Assembly: GCF_007753265.1 (NCBI RefSeq)
Contig: NZ_CP036349.1
Location: 4,187,363-4,251,362, forward strand
Direction of reading: 5' to 3'
Length of the DNA stretch: 64,000 bases
Source: Botrimarina mediterranea
Lineage (GTDB): Bacteria > Planctomycetota > Planctomycetia > Pirellulales > Lacipirellulaceae
In this document: in pieces, positions 46,055-55,914 of the stretch
How the letters are laid out: every line of letters starts with the position of its first letter
Position numbering within the stretch: the stretch's first letter is position 1
Position numbers and translations under genes: made by a program
Notes under the pieces: generated by a model
Database searches by the model: none
The model's input: only the letters and a program-made list of their open reading frames with translations
What the model was told of the DNA's origin: nothing

Positions 46055-47176
46055 CTATTGGAGGACGATAGCCGGATCGACTCGTCGCAATCGGAGGTAG
46101 GGGGCAAGCGATGCGACCAGGCAGATCGCCGTGACCAGGACGCAGCTGGCGACGCTCACAGACCAGGGAACCGCGATCGGCGCCCGGGGAGTACTGGCCA
46201 TCGCTTGCACGCCTCCAACCGCCACTAGGCCGATTGCTGATCCGAGTAGGGCCAGCAAGACGGCTTGGGTGAGGATCACGGTTCGGACCTGCGCCTCTGT
46301 GGCGCCAATCGCCTTGAGGGTGGCGTACTCCTGGACGCGGTCGAGGACCGATGCATAAAGGGTTTGGCCCACCACGACGAGGCCGACAATGAGCCCGAGG
46401 CCCGTCGCGGCGCCGAAGCTCATTCCGATGCCTGTCCGCCGCAACCAGTAGTCGATGGACGCGCGGCCGTATTCCTGCCCGGTCATCGTCGTGGCGTCGG
46501 GCAAACGAGCTTCGATATCTCGTCGCACCGCTTCGACATCGGCCGAGTCTTTTAGCTTGACCAAGAAGTAAGAAGCCCGGTCGCTGGGCTTGCTCAAGAA
46601 GGCGGTGGCGCGGTCGATCGTCGTAAAGACGTAGGGCGTTACAAGAAAACCAAGGATGCCCTCGGTAAGCCCAACAACCCGCGCCCTTTTCCCCCCTATC
46701 TCACGGAGGTCGCCGATCGCAGGATTCTCAACTTTGTGAAGGTCGCCGATGTCGAGGAAGACGCCATCGGGCGTCCTGATCGATTGCGGACTGCCGGCCA
46801 CGACGCTCCCCGGCGTCCCGAGCAGAGTCTTACTGTCACCACCGACAACGAGCACTTGCTCGAACCCGCCGCTGGGCAAGGTCATAACGGAGTGGCCGAC
46901 AATGTAGGGCTCGGCGTATTCGACCCCTTCGATCGACCGGATACGGTGAACCCAGCGTCGAGGAATATCGTGCGGAAAATCCACGTTATTCATCTTGAGA
47001 TGACCAACCCAAATGTCGGCGCCCCCCTGATCCACTAAGAGGCTTGCCTTCCGGATCAGCCCGATGAAAAGTCCCCCTTGGACGTTCACCAACACGACAG
47101 CGAAGACAACCCCGACCAGAGCCGTGACGAGCTTGCCGCGGTCGGCGAGGAGCATCCTAACGGCGAGAAAATCCAT
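46055..47176 (-). CDS. DevC-like ABC transporter permease
   Basis: 373 residues from ATG 47176. A membrane helix near the N-terminus (ALVGVVFAVVLVNVQGGLFI), a long periplasmic domain (residues about 45-245, with GGADIWVGHLKMNNVDFPHD), then three helices in the FtsX/MacB order: GLGLIVGLVVVGQTLYASVL, the coupling segment YATLKAIGATEAQVRTVILT, LLALLGSAIGLVAVGGVQ, and VSVASCVLVTAICLVASLAP. This is the DevC type of glycolipid exporter. It starts the five-gene minus-strand cassette ending at 41339. Confidence 0.9.
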   Translation of the reverse strand: MDFLAVRMLLADRGKLVTALVGVVFAVVLVNVQGGLFIGLIRKASLLVDQGGADIWVGHLKMNNVDFPHDIPRRWVHRIRSIEGVEYAEPYIVGHSVMTLPSGGFEQVLVVGGDSKTLLGTPGSVVAGSPQSIRTPDGVFLDIGDLHKVENPAIGDLREIGGKRARVVGLTEGILGFLVTPYVFTTIDRATAFLSKPSDRASYFLVKLKDSADVEAVRRDIEARLPDATTMTGQEYGRASIDYWLRRTGIGMSFGAATGLGLIVGLVVVGQTLYASVLDRVQEYATLKAIGATEAQVRTVILTQAVLLALLGSAIGLVAVGGVQAMASTPRAPIAVPWSVSVASCVLVTAICLVASLAPYLRLRRVDPAIVLQ

Positions 47177-47459
47177 CCGACACCGCCACACGGTTGCGAG
47201 TGGCGCCAAATTGAGAGGAGCCTCCCAACCCTACGCCATAGAGACAGGACGAGGCTCGGCGTCGTCGCCAGGCCTCGTCTATCGCTTTCGTCACGACCCG
47301 CACAACCGTCTCATGAGGCCTCAGCTTCTTCAGGCCTGCTCCAAGTACCTGAGACTCACGTCATGGGAGTTCGGGATGGGTAGGACCGCCCGCGTTTCGT
47401 TTAGTGCGGCTGGCGTTGGATGCCTCTAACAGGCTGCAGAACAATCGCTGCTACGCTGC

Positions 47460-48509
47460 TCAGGTCCGGTGGAACGCCAGACTCCAGCAGAGGATCGCTG
47501 ACATCGCCACAAGTCCTGTGGTGCACGGCTCAGGGACGGTGGTGGCGGCTGTAAGCGCCATTGGGGCGGTCCGACCATAGTTCAGACGCCAAGTTTCGTA
47601 GTCAGCGGCGTCGATGGAGTTGGGTGTTGCGTCACCGGCGAGGAGGGCCGTCGTTCCTTGCGAGTCTCGCCACGAGGTGTAGTCCGCGGCATCGACCCTC
47701 CCGTCATCATTGAAATCACCCGGCAGGAAGGGAGAATCGTAGGCGACCCCGACGTCATTCAGCGTTGCCTGTGACACGCCTCCAAGGCCCGCAAAGTCGC
47801 CCTGGAGAAAGACGCTTGTTCGAGGGTTCGAAGGGACATCCGCCACTGCAAGCTGACCTTGGCCCCAGACGACTGATGCGAGGGCGGGGGGTAGAATCTC
47901 CGTCTCAACTTGGACGGGAAGCTGGGTCAACGCTCCCGGGTCGGCGGCGAGCAGCTCGTTGCCCAGTGACAGCCCAAAGCGGCTAAGAAAAGGCGCCCAT
48001 GCGTCCGCCTCGTTCTGGGCGCTGCCGAAGTCGCCGGTTCCCCCCACGAGCAGCACACTCCCGCCAGCAAGCACGTACTTTTGCAAGGCAATGGCGTTCG
48101 CCTCACCGCTGGCAACTTGGCCCCCCAGCATCAGGGCGTCGTAAGACGCTAGGTTTGCGAAATCGAGGTCGGCAAGGGGATCGATGGTCCATGAATGTCC
48201 ATGGTCGCCCATCCACTGAGCCAGCTCGTTACCAAGGAGACCCCGAGGCCCAAAGGGGATCTCTGGCAACGTGTCGGACACTACCAGAAAGCTTGCTGGA
48301 GCTTCGCCTACCAAAAAATCGGCAAGGCCGCTCGCTAGTAGACCCGTGCCATTGGGGTCGATGTCGAACGCGTAATCGGAAAGCATCCAGTCGTCGCCGA
48401 GCACCAGGACCTTTCCCGCCAAGGACTCGTGACTCAATGCCGGCGCGAACAACAGTGCCACGAGGACACCCCAGGCTGCCCAGTCGTGCTTTCTTGATTT
48501 GCTTGACAA
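47460..48509 (-). CDS. PEP-CTERM protein with dockerin-like repeats
   Basis: 349 residues. A signal peptide (residues 1-32) is followed by a Rossmann-like body (KVLVLGDDWMLSDYAFD, ASYDALMLGGQVASGEANAI, GGSVLLVGGTGDFGSAQNEA) that resembles ThuA or glutamine-amidotransferase-like folds. Two calcium-binding dockerin-like repeats follow near residues 265-315 (GDFNDDGRVDAADYTSWRDS and ATPNSIDAADYETWRLNYG). The C-terminus is the sorting signal VPEPCTTGLVAMSAILCWSL and a short tail AFHRT; the basic end is weak. Likely a matrix-attached surface protein. Confidence 0.8.
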   Translation of the reverse strand: MSSKSRKHDWAAWGVLVALLFAPALSHESLAGKVLVLGDDWMLSDYAFDIDPNGTGLLASGLADFLVGEAPASFLVVSDTLPEIPFGPRGLLGNELAQWMGDHGHSWTIDPLADLDFANLASYDALMLGGQVASGEANAIALQKYVLAGGSVLLVGGTGDFGSAQNEADAWAPFLSRFGLSLGNELLAADPGALTQLPVQVETEILPPALASVVWGQGQLAVADVPSNPRTSVFLQGDFAGLGGVSQATLNDVGVAYDSPFLPGDFNDDGRVDAADYTSWRDSQGTTALLAGDATPNSIDAADYETWRLNYGRTAPMALTAATTVPEPCTTGLVAMSAILCWSLAFHRT

Positions 48510-48696
48510 CCCAAAGCCCCCCTCAAGCCCCCCCCGATCGGGGTAATCTTATTCTCTAATTCTAAACTCAAACTCGGTCAAATCCCTAGGATTTGCCCAA
48601 CCTGCCAGTTATTTTATTGGAGGACCAGAAGGGCACTCGGGCTGATCCGTTTAGATAAGCGTCTAAGCTATCAGCTTCTCACAACTTTGAGTCAGC

Positions 48697-49536
48697 ATGT
48701 TCGGCCACGCATCGAATCTATTTGTCCTTTCTCTCGCCACTATTGCCCTTTCCGGCGCTACGGCGACGAAGGCGAGCATTGAGTTGAAGTTCGCAGGAGT
48801 CGAACCAGGCCCCGGCTCGAGTGCCGTGGCTTTGCGTTACAACGGCAACAACGTCTCGGCCATCGTTGGCCAGATGACTTGGGACGCTAAGAACGATTCC
48901 GGAACGCCCGCTCTGATCAATGGCGCCGACGCTGCTCCCGACAGCATCATGACCTTCTGTATTGAGCTGGGCCAGTATGTCTCTGGTTCTTGGAACGTCT
49001 ACGAGAAGAGCGCTGTCGCCGACGCCGTCGATCCGGGGATTTCGGGCAAGCCGGGCCACAAGCTCGGGTCGGCCCGCGCCGCCGCTCTCGACCTCCTCGC
49101 TGATCACTTCTGGGACAATGCAACAGGCTCTGACCTCGTTGGCGCCGTTGCGTTTCAATTTGCCGTTTGGGAGATCGTTCACGAGTTCAGCAATGTCACT
49201 GTCACCGACATGCTGAATCCGCCGCTCGCGGCCGATTTGAATGTGAGCCAAAGCGAGGGCTCCTTCTTCGTCAACGCAGACCCCAGTAGCGGCTCGATCC
49301 GCGACGCCATCGACTTGGCGAACGACTGGCTGGGACAGTTAGCGACGCTCACGGCGGACGACTCCCTATCGCTTGTCGCCTTGACGAACCCCGGCAAGCA
49401 GGACCAGATCATCCAATACGCGACGCCCCCTGGGCCTCCGGCCGATTTGCCCGAGCCCTTTTCTCTAGCGGTGTGGGCTTCCCTTATGGGCGTTGCAGCC
49501 CTAGCTACTCGCCGCTCGGGCTACGACGCTTGCTAG
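48697..49536 (+). CDS. PEP-CTERM sorting-domain protein
   Basis: 279 residues. Signal peptide (MFGHASNLFVLSLATIALSG to about residue 26), then a body with the pattern VAFQFAVWEIVHEFSN seen in some surface-anchored PEP-CTERM proteins of Gram-negative bacteria, resembling thioester/Cys-like adhesion domains only loosely. The C-terminus is LPEPFSLAVWASLMGVAAL then ATRRSGYDAC, so the E of PEP is present but the usual Val-Pro is Leu-Pro. It faces the PEP-CTERM dockerin gene divergently with a 187-base gap between them. Confidence 0.78.
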   Translation: MFGHASNLFVLSLATIALSGATATKASIELKFAGVEPGPGSSAVALRYNGNNVSAIVGQMTWDAKNDSGTPALINGADAAPDSIMTFCIELGQYVSGSWNVYEKSAVADAVDPGISGKPGHKLGSARAAALDLLADHFWDNATGSDLVGAVAFQFAVWEIVHEFSNVTVTDMLNPPLAADLNVSQSEGSFFVNADPSSGSIRDAIDLANDWLGQLATLTADDSLSLVALTNPGKQDQIIQYATPPGPPADLPEPFSLAVWASLMGVAALATRRSGYDAC

Positions 49537-49850
49537 GGGCCGTGCGAATACAGCACGCACCTTGCCGCTACTTACTTCACTGGAGCGAAGCATCAAAGCA
49601 TGCTTCGCGTTATCGCAGTGTCTGATCCGTGGGCACTAGCCCTCCGAGTGCAGCGCGACTCGAGTTCTACTCCGAGGGCCCGCGCCTACGGCTCAGGCTC
49701 TCTCTCATGGAAGCTGCTACGCTTCGGCGCAGCCCGCACTAGCTTTCTGCATCTGTGCTAATACAGAGACGTGTAGGGGGGTTCTGAATCCCGCCGCTCG
49801 GCGGATCTGCCGTCATGGTCCAACGGGCGGAAGGCGCAAGACACTCCCGC
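49537..49850. other. Convergent intergenic region with hairpin
   Basis: About 310 bases between the PEP-CTERM gene and the GH43 gene. It holds a perfect nine-base-arm inverted repeat, GCGAAGCAT and ATGCTTCGC, loop CAAAGC (49585-49608), with no T-run on either strand. It may end transcription from both sides through a Rho-independent-like or Rho-assisted route. No gene seen. Confidence 0.4.
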
Positions 49851-52800
49851 TCAGAGCAATGCGAGTGCGGCATCGTACGCCGCCTCGTCGGTTTGTTCCT
49901 CCGACAGCGTCCGATACTCCGTACTCTCCAGAGTCGCCTCATCTCCCAAGCCGTCATCGCTGGTCAGCAGCAAGAGCTGGAGGGCTGCATGAATACTCTC
50001 GGTGCGTACTGGCGCCGATCGAGTGGATTCTGGCGATGTCGCTTCGGGAGTCGTGGCGGCGAACAGGAATCGCGGCATCTCTTGTTCCGCGGTGGATGGC
50101 GTGCTCGAAACATCGCCGACCATCCGCGCTGCGGACGGGGCGAGGTTCGGCAGGAAGAGGAACTCGGTTGGCGACAACGCCGCGTCGCTGACACGGACCT
50201 CGTCGATCCGTGCGTCGGCCCAGTCGGCGGGATTGCCGTTATAGGCTCCGCGGCCAACCGTGAAGTTTGAATTGGTGACGTAAAGCACTTCGCCCGAGGG
50301 CCCGCTAAAGTCGGCGCCGTAAATGGCGTCGACAATCTCGTAGGCGCCCGCCTCACCCGCGACAAAGAGCTGAGCGGAATCGTCTTCCAACACAAAGGCG
50401 AGGTGGTTCCAGTCTCCTGGCGTGATCGGGAATCCACTCGCCAAGAAATGGACATCGCCGTCGCCGTCAATCCATTCGACAAACAGCTGATTCTCCACGC
50501 CGCCCGGGAAGCTATCGCCACGCACCTTGATCTGCAGCGGCGCCACAGGACTGCTGACCGGCGCCCCGTCTTTGCCGAAGATCGACTGAAAACCACCAAC
50601 CGCGTCGAGCCGGAACGCCAACTCAACCGTCAGGGCCTCGAAGGCCTGGGTGTTGATTGGCTTGCCTTCGGTGTAGTTATCATCGTTCCGCCCTGCCCCG
50701 TCGCCGCCGGGACCGAAGTCGAGCGACCGGGTGTTCGGCAAGCCGCTCCTCAAGGCGAGAGGCGACACATCGGTGGAGTAGCTGGCCGCGCTGAAAGAGG
50801 GGTCGAACGTCCGCATGTGATTTCCCTCGCCGGACGAGTCGAGGACCGAGTTGGCGCCCGAAGCCACGAGTTGACCACCCGCCCGCTCTTCGTGCCGCCA
50901 GTACGCGACGGTCGGGTCTTGTTCGGGAGGCACGACGCCCACGCTATCGCGCCAGACAGTGTAGTCGCCGGCGTCGATGACGCCGTTACCGTTGGCGTCG
51001 GCGCCGACTCCGGGAGCGACTGTCAGGCCGTAACTCAACCGCCAGACATCGTAGTCCGCTTGATCGACAACCCCGCTGGCGTCAAAGTCGCCGACAAGAA
51101 ACGGGCGTTCGGGGTCGGCCGTCCCGTGGGGGACCGTTTGCGGAACGGAGGCGGGGATCGGGGAGCCGAAGACGGGCGTCCCCGCCGCGTTGAAGTCGAA
51201 TGGTTGTAGGTAGATGTCGCGGTCGTCTTGGAAGTTGTCCGCGTCGTGATGGGCGTGGTAGACGATCCAGTGCTGGGTCCCATCGGGGGACGTCGTGAAC
51301 GAGGCGTGCCCTGTTCCCACGATGTCGCCTGCCTGCTGGAAAACGGGCGTCGGCGATTTCTGCCACGAAGCCCTATCGAGCAGCGATCCCACGCCGTCGT
51401 AGGTGAGCCTGCCGAGCGCATACTCGTGCCGCCAGTACGCGCTGCCCGAGTAGATGATGTGCAGTTTGCCGTTGTGCGTGAGAATCTGCGGACCTTCGTT
51501 GATCGCCAGCCCGTGCCTTTCCCACGCATAGTCCGGGGTGGCGATCAGGTGACGCTCGCCGCTGATGGTGAGCGGGTCTGACATCTCCGCGATGTACAGG
51601 TTCTGCTGCCCGTCCGTCGTGCCGGGCCACCCCGACCAGATGAAGTAGAGTTGGCCCTCCCAATCAAGCACGGTCCCGTCAATCGCCCAGCGATCGGTGG
51701 CCGCCGCGAGCTGACCGCGGAAGACGTACGCTCCCATCGGGTTGGGGTCGTCGCGCTCGAGGACATACATCCGGTGGGTGGCGTTGTCACCGTCCGACGC
51801 CGCGACATAGATGTACCACTTGCCGTTGAGGTGGTGGATCTCGGGCGCCCAGATCTGTTCGGAATAAGCGGTCCCGGGCGGCGCCGTCCAGGCGACGACC
51901 GTCGAGCTTGCTGGATTGCTCGAATGGACATCCTCTAAGGCGTTGGCCTTCTCGATGAAGACCGAACGGCCCGCCGAGCGGACATGCAGATAACTATCGT
52001 TCCACAGCGTGACGTAGGGGTCCTGCCCCGGTCCGATCGGGTTGGAGAACGTCAGCTCCGCGGCCTTAGCGGCTTGCAGGTTTGTGAGGGGGACCACCTG
52101 CGCGACGCCCCCTGTCTGGCCCTCCCCCGACCAGCGGAGCGACACCTGGGCCAAGCCGGTTCGATCATAGTACTCCAGCCGGATGTCGTACCACTTGCCG
52201 GCCTCGAGCATCTTGGTCCCCGAGGCCGTCTGCGTGGTGTGGGGCTCCCAGTCGTCAATGACCAGCTCGCCACCGATCCACAGCCGCACGCCTTCGTCGC
52301 TGAGGATCGAGAACGTGTACTCCTCGCTGTGATCGGGACGGACCTGGCCTATCCATTTGATGTTGAATTGATCGACCGCCACCGACGGGTGCGCGCGGCC
52401 GGTCCCCCAGTTGAAGTCGATCGATGGATCAACGCGGGTCGCCGATCCACCGAAAGCGTCGCTGTACCGTCCGTAGAGGCCCTGGGGACTCTCGTAGAGC
52501 CGCGCGGCGGGGACGATCTCGCGCTGTTGCGTTGGGCTTGACCACTCGAGCTGGATCTCGGCGGCGCCGAACTGTTCGTAGTAGTCGAGACGGATGTCGT
52601 ACTTCTCCCCCGCCGAGAGCGTGATCGTCGCCGAATCGACCTCGGCGTTGTGCGGCTCCCAGTTGTCGATCAGCAGCTGTCCATCGACCCACAGCCGCAC
52701 GCCCTGATTGCTGGTCGTGTAGAACGTGTACTGCTCGGAATGCAGCGCCTCGACCTGCCCCGTCCAGCGCACGCTAAACGTGCTGGAAGCGACTCCCGGC

Positions 52801-52994
52801 GCTGGCGAGCCATTGCCCCAATCGAAGTCGATAGCTTCGGTCTGCTCGTAGGCGAGTCCGGTAAAGTCCTCGTTGTGGAAGTACTGCCCGACGAGTCCAC
52901 TCCCGGAGAGGACGGTACGCTGTTCGAGTTGCTCAATCCTTGTGACCCGCCCAGCCTGACAAGCCGATCGACGATTGCTTCGATATGTCTGCAT
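49851..52994 (-). CDS. PA14-PA14-GH43-dockerin-LamG surface glycosidase
   Basis: 1047 residues. N-terminus carries LEQRTVLSG, an LEPR-XLL-like motif used by large planctomycete surface proteins instead of a classic signal peptide. Domains: two PA14 carbohydrate-binding modules (residues about 34-150 and 172-285), a five-bladed GH43 catalytic domain (303-605), a dockerin-like pair of calcium repeats (623-678), a LamG module (685-930) and a Ser/Thr/Glu-rich tail. GH43 catalytic residues appear as Asp315 (GPGQDPYVTL), Asp429 (AIDGTVLDWEG) and Glu490 (INEGPQIL). It probably attacks arabinan, xylan or related side chains outside the cell. Its LamG is closely similar to those in the two PEP-CTERM genes upstream. 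Confidence 0.9.
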   Translation of the reverse strand: MQTYRSNRRSACQAGRVTRIEQLEQRTVLSGSGLVGQYFHNEDFTGLAYEQTEAIDFDWGNGSPAPGVASSTFSVRWTGQVEALHSEQYTFYTTSNQGVRLWVDGQLLIDNWEPHNAEVDSATITLSAGEKYDIRLDYYEQFGAAEIQLEWSSPTQQREIVPAARLYESPQGLYGRYSDAFGGSATRVDPSIDFNWGTGRAHPSVAVDQFNIKWIGQVRPDHSEEYTFSILSDEGVRLWIGGELVIDDWEPHTTQTASGTKMLEAGKWYDIRLEYYDRTGLAQVSLRWSGEGQTGGVAQVVPLTNLQAAKAAELTFSNPIGPGQDPYVTLWNDSYLHVRSAGRSVFIEKANALEDVHSSNPASSTVVAWTAPPGTAYSEQIWAPEIHHLNGKWYIYVAASDGDNATHRMYVLERDDPNPMGAYVFRGQLAAATDRWAIDGTVLDWEGQLYFIWSGWPGTTDGQQNLYIAEMSDPLTISGERHLIATPDYAWERHGLAINEGPQILTHNGKLHIIYSGSAYWRHEYALGRLTYDGVGSLLDRASWQKSPTPVFQQAGDIVGTGHASFTTSPDGTQHWIVYHAHHDADNFQDDRDIYLQPFDFNAAGTPVFGSPIPASVPQTVPHGTADPERPFLVGDFDASGVVDQADYDVWRLSYGLTVAPGVGADANGNGVIDAGDYTVWRDSVGVVPPEQDPTVAYWRHEERAGGQLVASGANSVLDSSGEGNHMRTFDPSFSAASYSTDVSPLALRSGLPNTRSLDFGPGGDGAGRNDDNYTEGKPINTQAFEALTVELAFRLDAVGGFQSIFGKDGAPVSSPVAPLQIKVRGDSFPGGVENQLFVEWIDGDGDVHFLASGFPITPGDWNHLAFVLEDDSAQLFVAGEAGAYEIVDAIYGADFSGPSGEVLYVTNSNFTVGRGAYNGNPADWADARIDEVRVSDAALSPTEFLFLPNLAPSAARMVGDVSSTPSTAEQEMPRFLFAATTPEATSPESTRSAPVRTESIHAALQLLLLTSDDGLGDEATLESTEYRTLSEEQTDEAAYDAALALL

Positions 52995-53064
52995 AGCCGC
53001 GTTTTACCTCTCGTTCCGTATTACCGGCGTCTGCCCCAAGGCGCCGTCATCCCGCCAGCGGTCG

Positions 53065-53703
53065 CTACTTCTTCTTTGACTGCAGGTCCCAGTGAATCCC
53101 CGCTGGGTTGCGAGAAGCGACGAAAGTCTCAATCCCCAGCGTCGATTCGGTGTTGTACTGCGAGGGGACCTTTCCGCTCGGATCGGTGATCTCCACTCGA
53201 TACAGACCCGGCGTCGCCAATGGAGTAGAGGGGGCGTTGCTCGGCCGGTCTTCGGGGGCGAGCCCCAGCATGCCGGCGCCGTTTTGGTCGGCCTTGCCGA
53301 CGTTCGGCAGGATCGATCCTTCCAAGAAACTCACCGGTATGAGCTTCACCTCGGCGTCGGCTACGGGACGCCCGTCGAGTGACACCCGAAAGGGAAGCAT
53401 CATCGCTCCGGTACGGCTGGCGGCCCAGTGATTGATGCCGGCCTGGACTTCCTCCACCGTCAGTTCACCGTTGTGGTCGGCGTCATACACTCCCAGGGCG
53501 TGAACCAGCGCGGGGGACGCGCGGACTTCCTCTCGCTGAAGTAAGCCGTCACCATTGGCGTCAAACTCTTCGACAGCGGAGGCGGCGGCCTCTCCGGCGT
53601 TGACGCTAGGCGGCGCGATACGGCCCGGGCCAGAAGAGCAGCCGAGGTGCAAGGCCGCCAGAGCCAGGATCAAGCCGCACGGCAGATTATCGTAGAATCG
53701 CAT
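53065..53703 (-). CDS. EF-hand lipoprotein
   Basis: 212 residues from ATG 53703, chosen because the resulting N-terminus is a clean lipoprotein signal (lipobox LHLGC, Cys 22); an in-frame GTG at 53751 overlapping the previous stop (GTGA) is the alternative. Two EF-hand calcium loops near residues 48-85 (DANGDGLLQREEV and DADHNGELTVEEV) precede a beta-rich domain (VSLDGRPVADAEVKLIPVSF, LATPGLYRVEITDPSGKVPS) of the kind found in planctomycete carboxypeptidase-regulatory-like proteins. It travels with DUF1559 proteins in many planctomycete clusters. Confidence 0.75.
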   Translation of the reverse strand: MRFYDNLPCGLILALAALHLGCSSGPGRIAPPSVNAGEAAASAVEEFDANGDGLLQREEVRASPALVHALGVYDADHNGELTVEEVQAGINHWAASRTGAMMLPFRVSLDGRPVADAEVKLIPVSFLEGSILPNVGKADQNGAGMLGLAPEDRPSNAPSTPLATPGLYRVEITDPSGKVPSQYNTESTLGIETFVASRNPAGIHWDLQSKKK

Positions 53704-53747
53704 GGGATAGGTCTTAGCTTCGTGCTTGGTCGTTGGAAGGGTCTGAT

Positions 53748-54797
53748 TCACTGACCGAGGTTGACTTCATCGCCGTTCCTCGTGCCGTACGAGTTGTGGA
53801 CGGTCTGTTCAATCGAGTAGGACATGCTCGCAACCGATCCATCACAGAACGACATCTGAAAGACGCCGGGGTGGGCGCTGCCGAAGACCAGCTGCGCCGG
53901 CACTCCGGGTTGATCGGGTAGGGGAAGGAGTTCGGTGTTGCGGTTGCCATCGAGGTCGTCGCTGACCCATGCGGCTTGATCGTCGCCAATGTCCTTTAAA
54001 CCGAAGTCCGTGCCGGCGCCGCCCAAGTAGTAGTCCGGGTTGACGTTCTTCTCGCCCACCATGTACGTCTTCGACGTGCCATCGGTGATCTGACGGAAGT
54101 TGATCTCACTCCGTTGGAACGAGATGCCGTGGCAGTACTTGAGGGGATTGAATGTATAGAAGCCGTCGCCGGCTTCCGCAGCGGCTTCGTTCTGCGGCCC
54201 TGATTTCCATTGGGTGTAACGACCGAATGTCGGAGGCGTCTGGCCGAAGCCGCTGACTGGAATCTCTGGCCCCAGATTCGCGGCGTAATCCATCCGTGCG
54301 ATGCTGTCCGCCGTACTGTGGTTCGCCCCGGGTCCATACACTGAGTCAGGATTGGCGTACGCGGCTGGGGCGCGACGACTAGGGCAATAGAAGGTAGCAA
54401 CCGGCGTTTGCAGGGTTGTTCCAAGCGCCTCCATCTTCGCTGCGCCCGTCAGCCCCGCGCCGATGTCGTGCAGTGCGGACTCTTCCATGAAAGGGAGGCT
54501 GCTGTACGCCCAACTCCCCGGTTGCGAGGCGCCGAACCCTTTATCGGGGTCGCCGGTCCACAGATAACCCCACCCTGCCGAGGGCAGAAATCCATGGGTG
54601 TCGTGGTGCAGTTGCCACGCCAAGGCCACTTGCTTGAGCTGGTTGGTGCACTGGGCTCGCCGGGCCGCCTCGCGCGCGGCTTGCACGGCTGGGAGCAGCA
54701 GGGCGACGAGGATGCCGATGATGGCGATCACCACCAGCAGTTCCACCAGCGTGAATGCCTTGGCCGTAGGTCTCGGGAATGGCCGTTCGGTCTTCAT
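53748..54797 (-). CDS. DUF1559 pseudopilin-like protein
   Basis: 349 residues from ATG 54797, with AAGGA about nine bases upstream. The type IV pilin-like N-terminus [20 protein letters not shown] is followed by [19 protein letters not shown], the canonical start of the DUF1559/SBP_bac_10-like family. The C-terminus has the family mark [14 protein letters not shown] (His, then Asp-Gly ten residues later). Prepilin peptidase would cut before the Phe of FTLVE. These proteins are massively expanded in planctomycetes; function is unknown, perhaps pseudopilin-like structures for uptake or attachment. Confidence 0.92.
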   Translation of the reverse strand: MKTERPFPRPTAKAFTLVELLVVIAIIGILVALLLPAVQAAREAARRAQCTNQLKQVALAWQLHHDTHGFLPSAGWGYLWTGDPDKGFGASQPGSWAYSSLPFMEESALHDIGAGLTGAAKMEALGTTLQTPVATFYCPSRRAPAAYANPDSVYGPGANHSTADSIARMDYAANLGPEIPVSGFGQTPPTFGRYTQWKSGPQNEAAAEAGDGFYTFNPLKYCHGISFQRSEINFRQITDGTSKTYMVGEKNVNPDYYLGGAGTDFGLKDIGDDQAAWVSDDLDGNRNTELLPLPDQPGVPAQLVFGSAHPGVFQMSFCDGSVASMSYSIEQTVHNSYGTRNGDEVNLGQ

Positions 54798-54884
54798 CTC
54801 TGTCTTCCTTGGAGAAGCAACAATCGTTGAATAAGGTTGCTCGGCGGGGCCGCCACCCCAACGACCCCGCCGAGCCATTATCTA

Positions 54885-55832
54885 CTAGGAATGGTTACGC
54901 ACGCTCCGCGCCCCAAGCGCAGCGGCGCCCAGGGCGACCAGAAGCAGCGAGCTCGGCTCAGGCACGGCGGCAAAGAGGAACTCCGACGTATCCAAAGCGG
55001 TGTCGCTGATCCGCACCTCATCGATCACCGCGTCGGCCCAGTCCGCGACGCCCCCGTTGAAGGCGCCTCGGCCGATCGAATAGTTCGCGTCGCTGGCGAA
55101 CAGCACCTCGCCGGAGGTGCCGGCAAAATCCTCACCCGCGATCGAGCTGACCAACTCGTACGGCGTGTCTTCGCCAGCGACATAGAGACTCGCTGAGGCA
55201 TCGGTCAACACGAACGCCAAGTGGTTCCACTCCCCGGCAGTGATGGTCGATCCACCAGCGAGAAAGTGGACGTCGCCGTCACCGTCGATCCATTCGATGA
55301 ACAACTGGTTGGGAACGGCGTTCGGGAAGTCGTCGCCCCGCACCAAGACCTTGAGAGGCGGCACGACGCTCGACGTCGGTTTGCCGTCCTTCCCAAAAAC
55401 CGCCTGGAAGCCGCCGATCGCATTCATGTTGAAGGCGAGTTCCATCGTCATCGAGCTAAACAACTGCGAATTGATCGCGGCACCGCCCGAGTAGTTGTCG
55501 TCGTTCAGTCCGGCGTCGTCGCCGCCGGGGCCGAAGTCGAGCGACAACGTATTCGGCAGCCCGCTCCGGAGCGGGACGGGCGACACGTTCGTCGAGTAAG
55601 ACGCCGAAGTGAAAGTGGGATCGAAAGTTTGCATGTGGTTGCTGTTGCCCGAGGAATCGAGCACCGAACCGGGACCGGCAGCGATCAACGCGCCGTCGCT
55701 CCCTTCTTCGTGCCGCCAATAGGCGGAGGTGGCTGCTTGGCTTGCCTGGGCCAGCCCTATGACCGCCAGCAAAGCGGGGAGGGCAGTCCACGCCATGCGG
55801 CGGGGAGACATCATCATCGTGGTGTTACTCAT
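54885..55832 (-). CDS. LamG-domain PEP-CTERM protein
   Basis: 315 residues from ATG 55832; the longer frame upstream is shadow coding. Signal peptide (RRMAWTALPALLAVIGLAQA) to about residue 35. The rest is one LamG module (AYWRHEEGSDGALI, LDSSGNSNHMQTFDPTF, LFIEWIDGDGDVHFLAGG, DEVRISDTALDTSEFLF). The C-terminus is the sorting signal VPEPSSLLLVALGAAALG with tail ARSVRNHS. It is near-identical in layout to the next gene and to the LamG of the GH43 protein, pointing to recent duplication. Probably binds a glycan in the matrix. Confidence 0.88.
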   Translation of the reverse strand: MSNTTMMMSPRRMAWTALPALLAVIGLAQASQAATSAYWRHEEGSDGALIAAGPGSVLDSSGNSNHMQTFDPTFTSASYSTNVSPVPLRSGLPNTLSLDFGPGGDDAGLNDDNYSGGAAINSQLFSSMTMELAFNMNAIGGFQAVFGKDGKPTSSVVPPLKVLVRGDDFPNAVPNQLFIEWIDGDGDVHFLAGGSTITAGEWNHLAFVLTDASASLYVAGEDTPYELVSSIAGEDFAGTSGEVLFASDANYSIGRGAFNGGVADWADAVIDEVRISDTALDTSEFLFAAVPEPSSLLLVALGAAALGARSVRNHS

Positions 55833-55914
55833 GAGCCTTGTCTCACAGGGAGAGGAAGAGAGGGGGCATGGCCCAGCCGAAATGGCCTGGGCCACGACCC
55901 GAAAAGAAGCAGCT

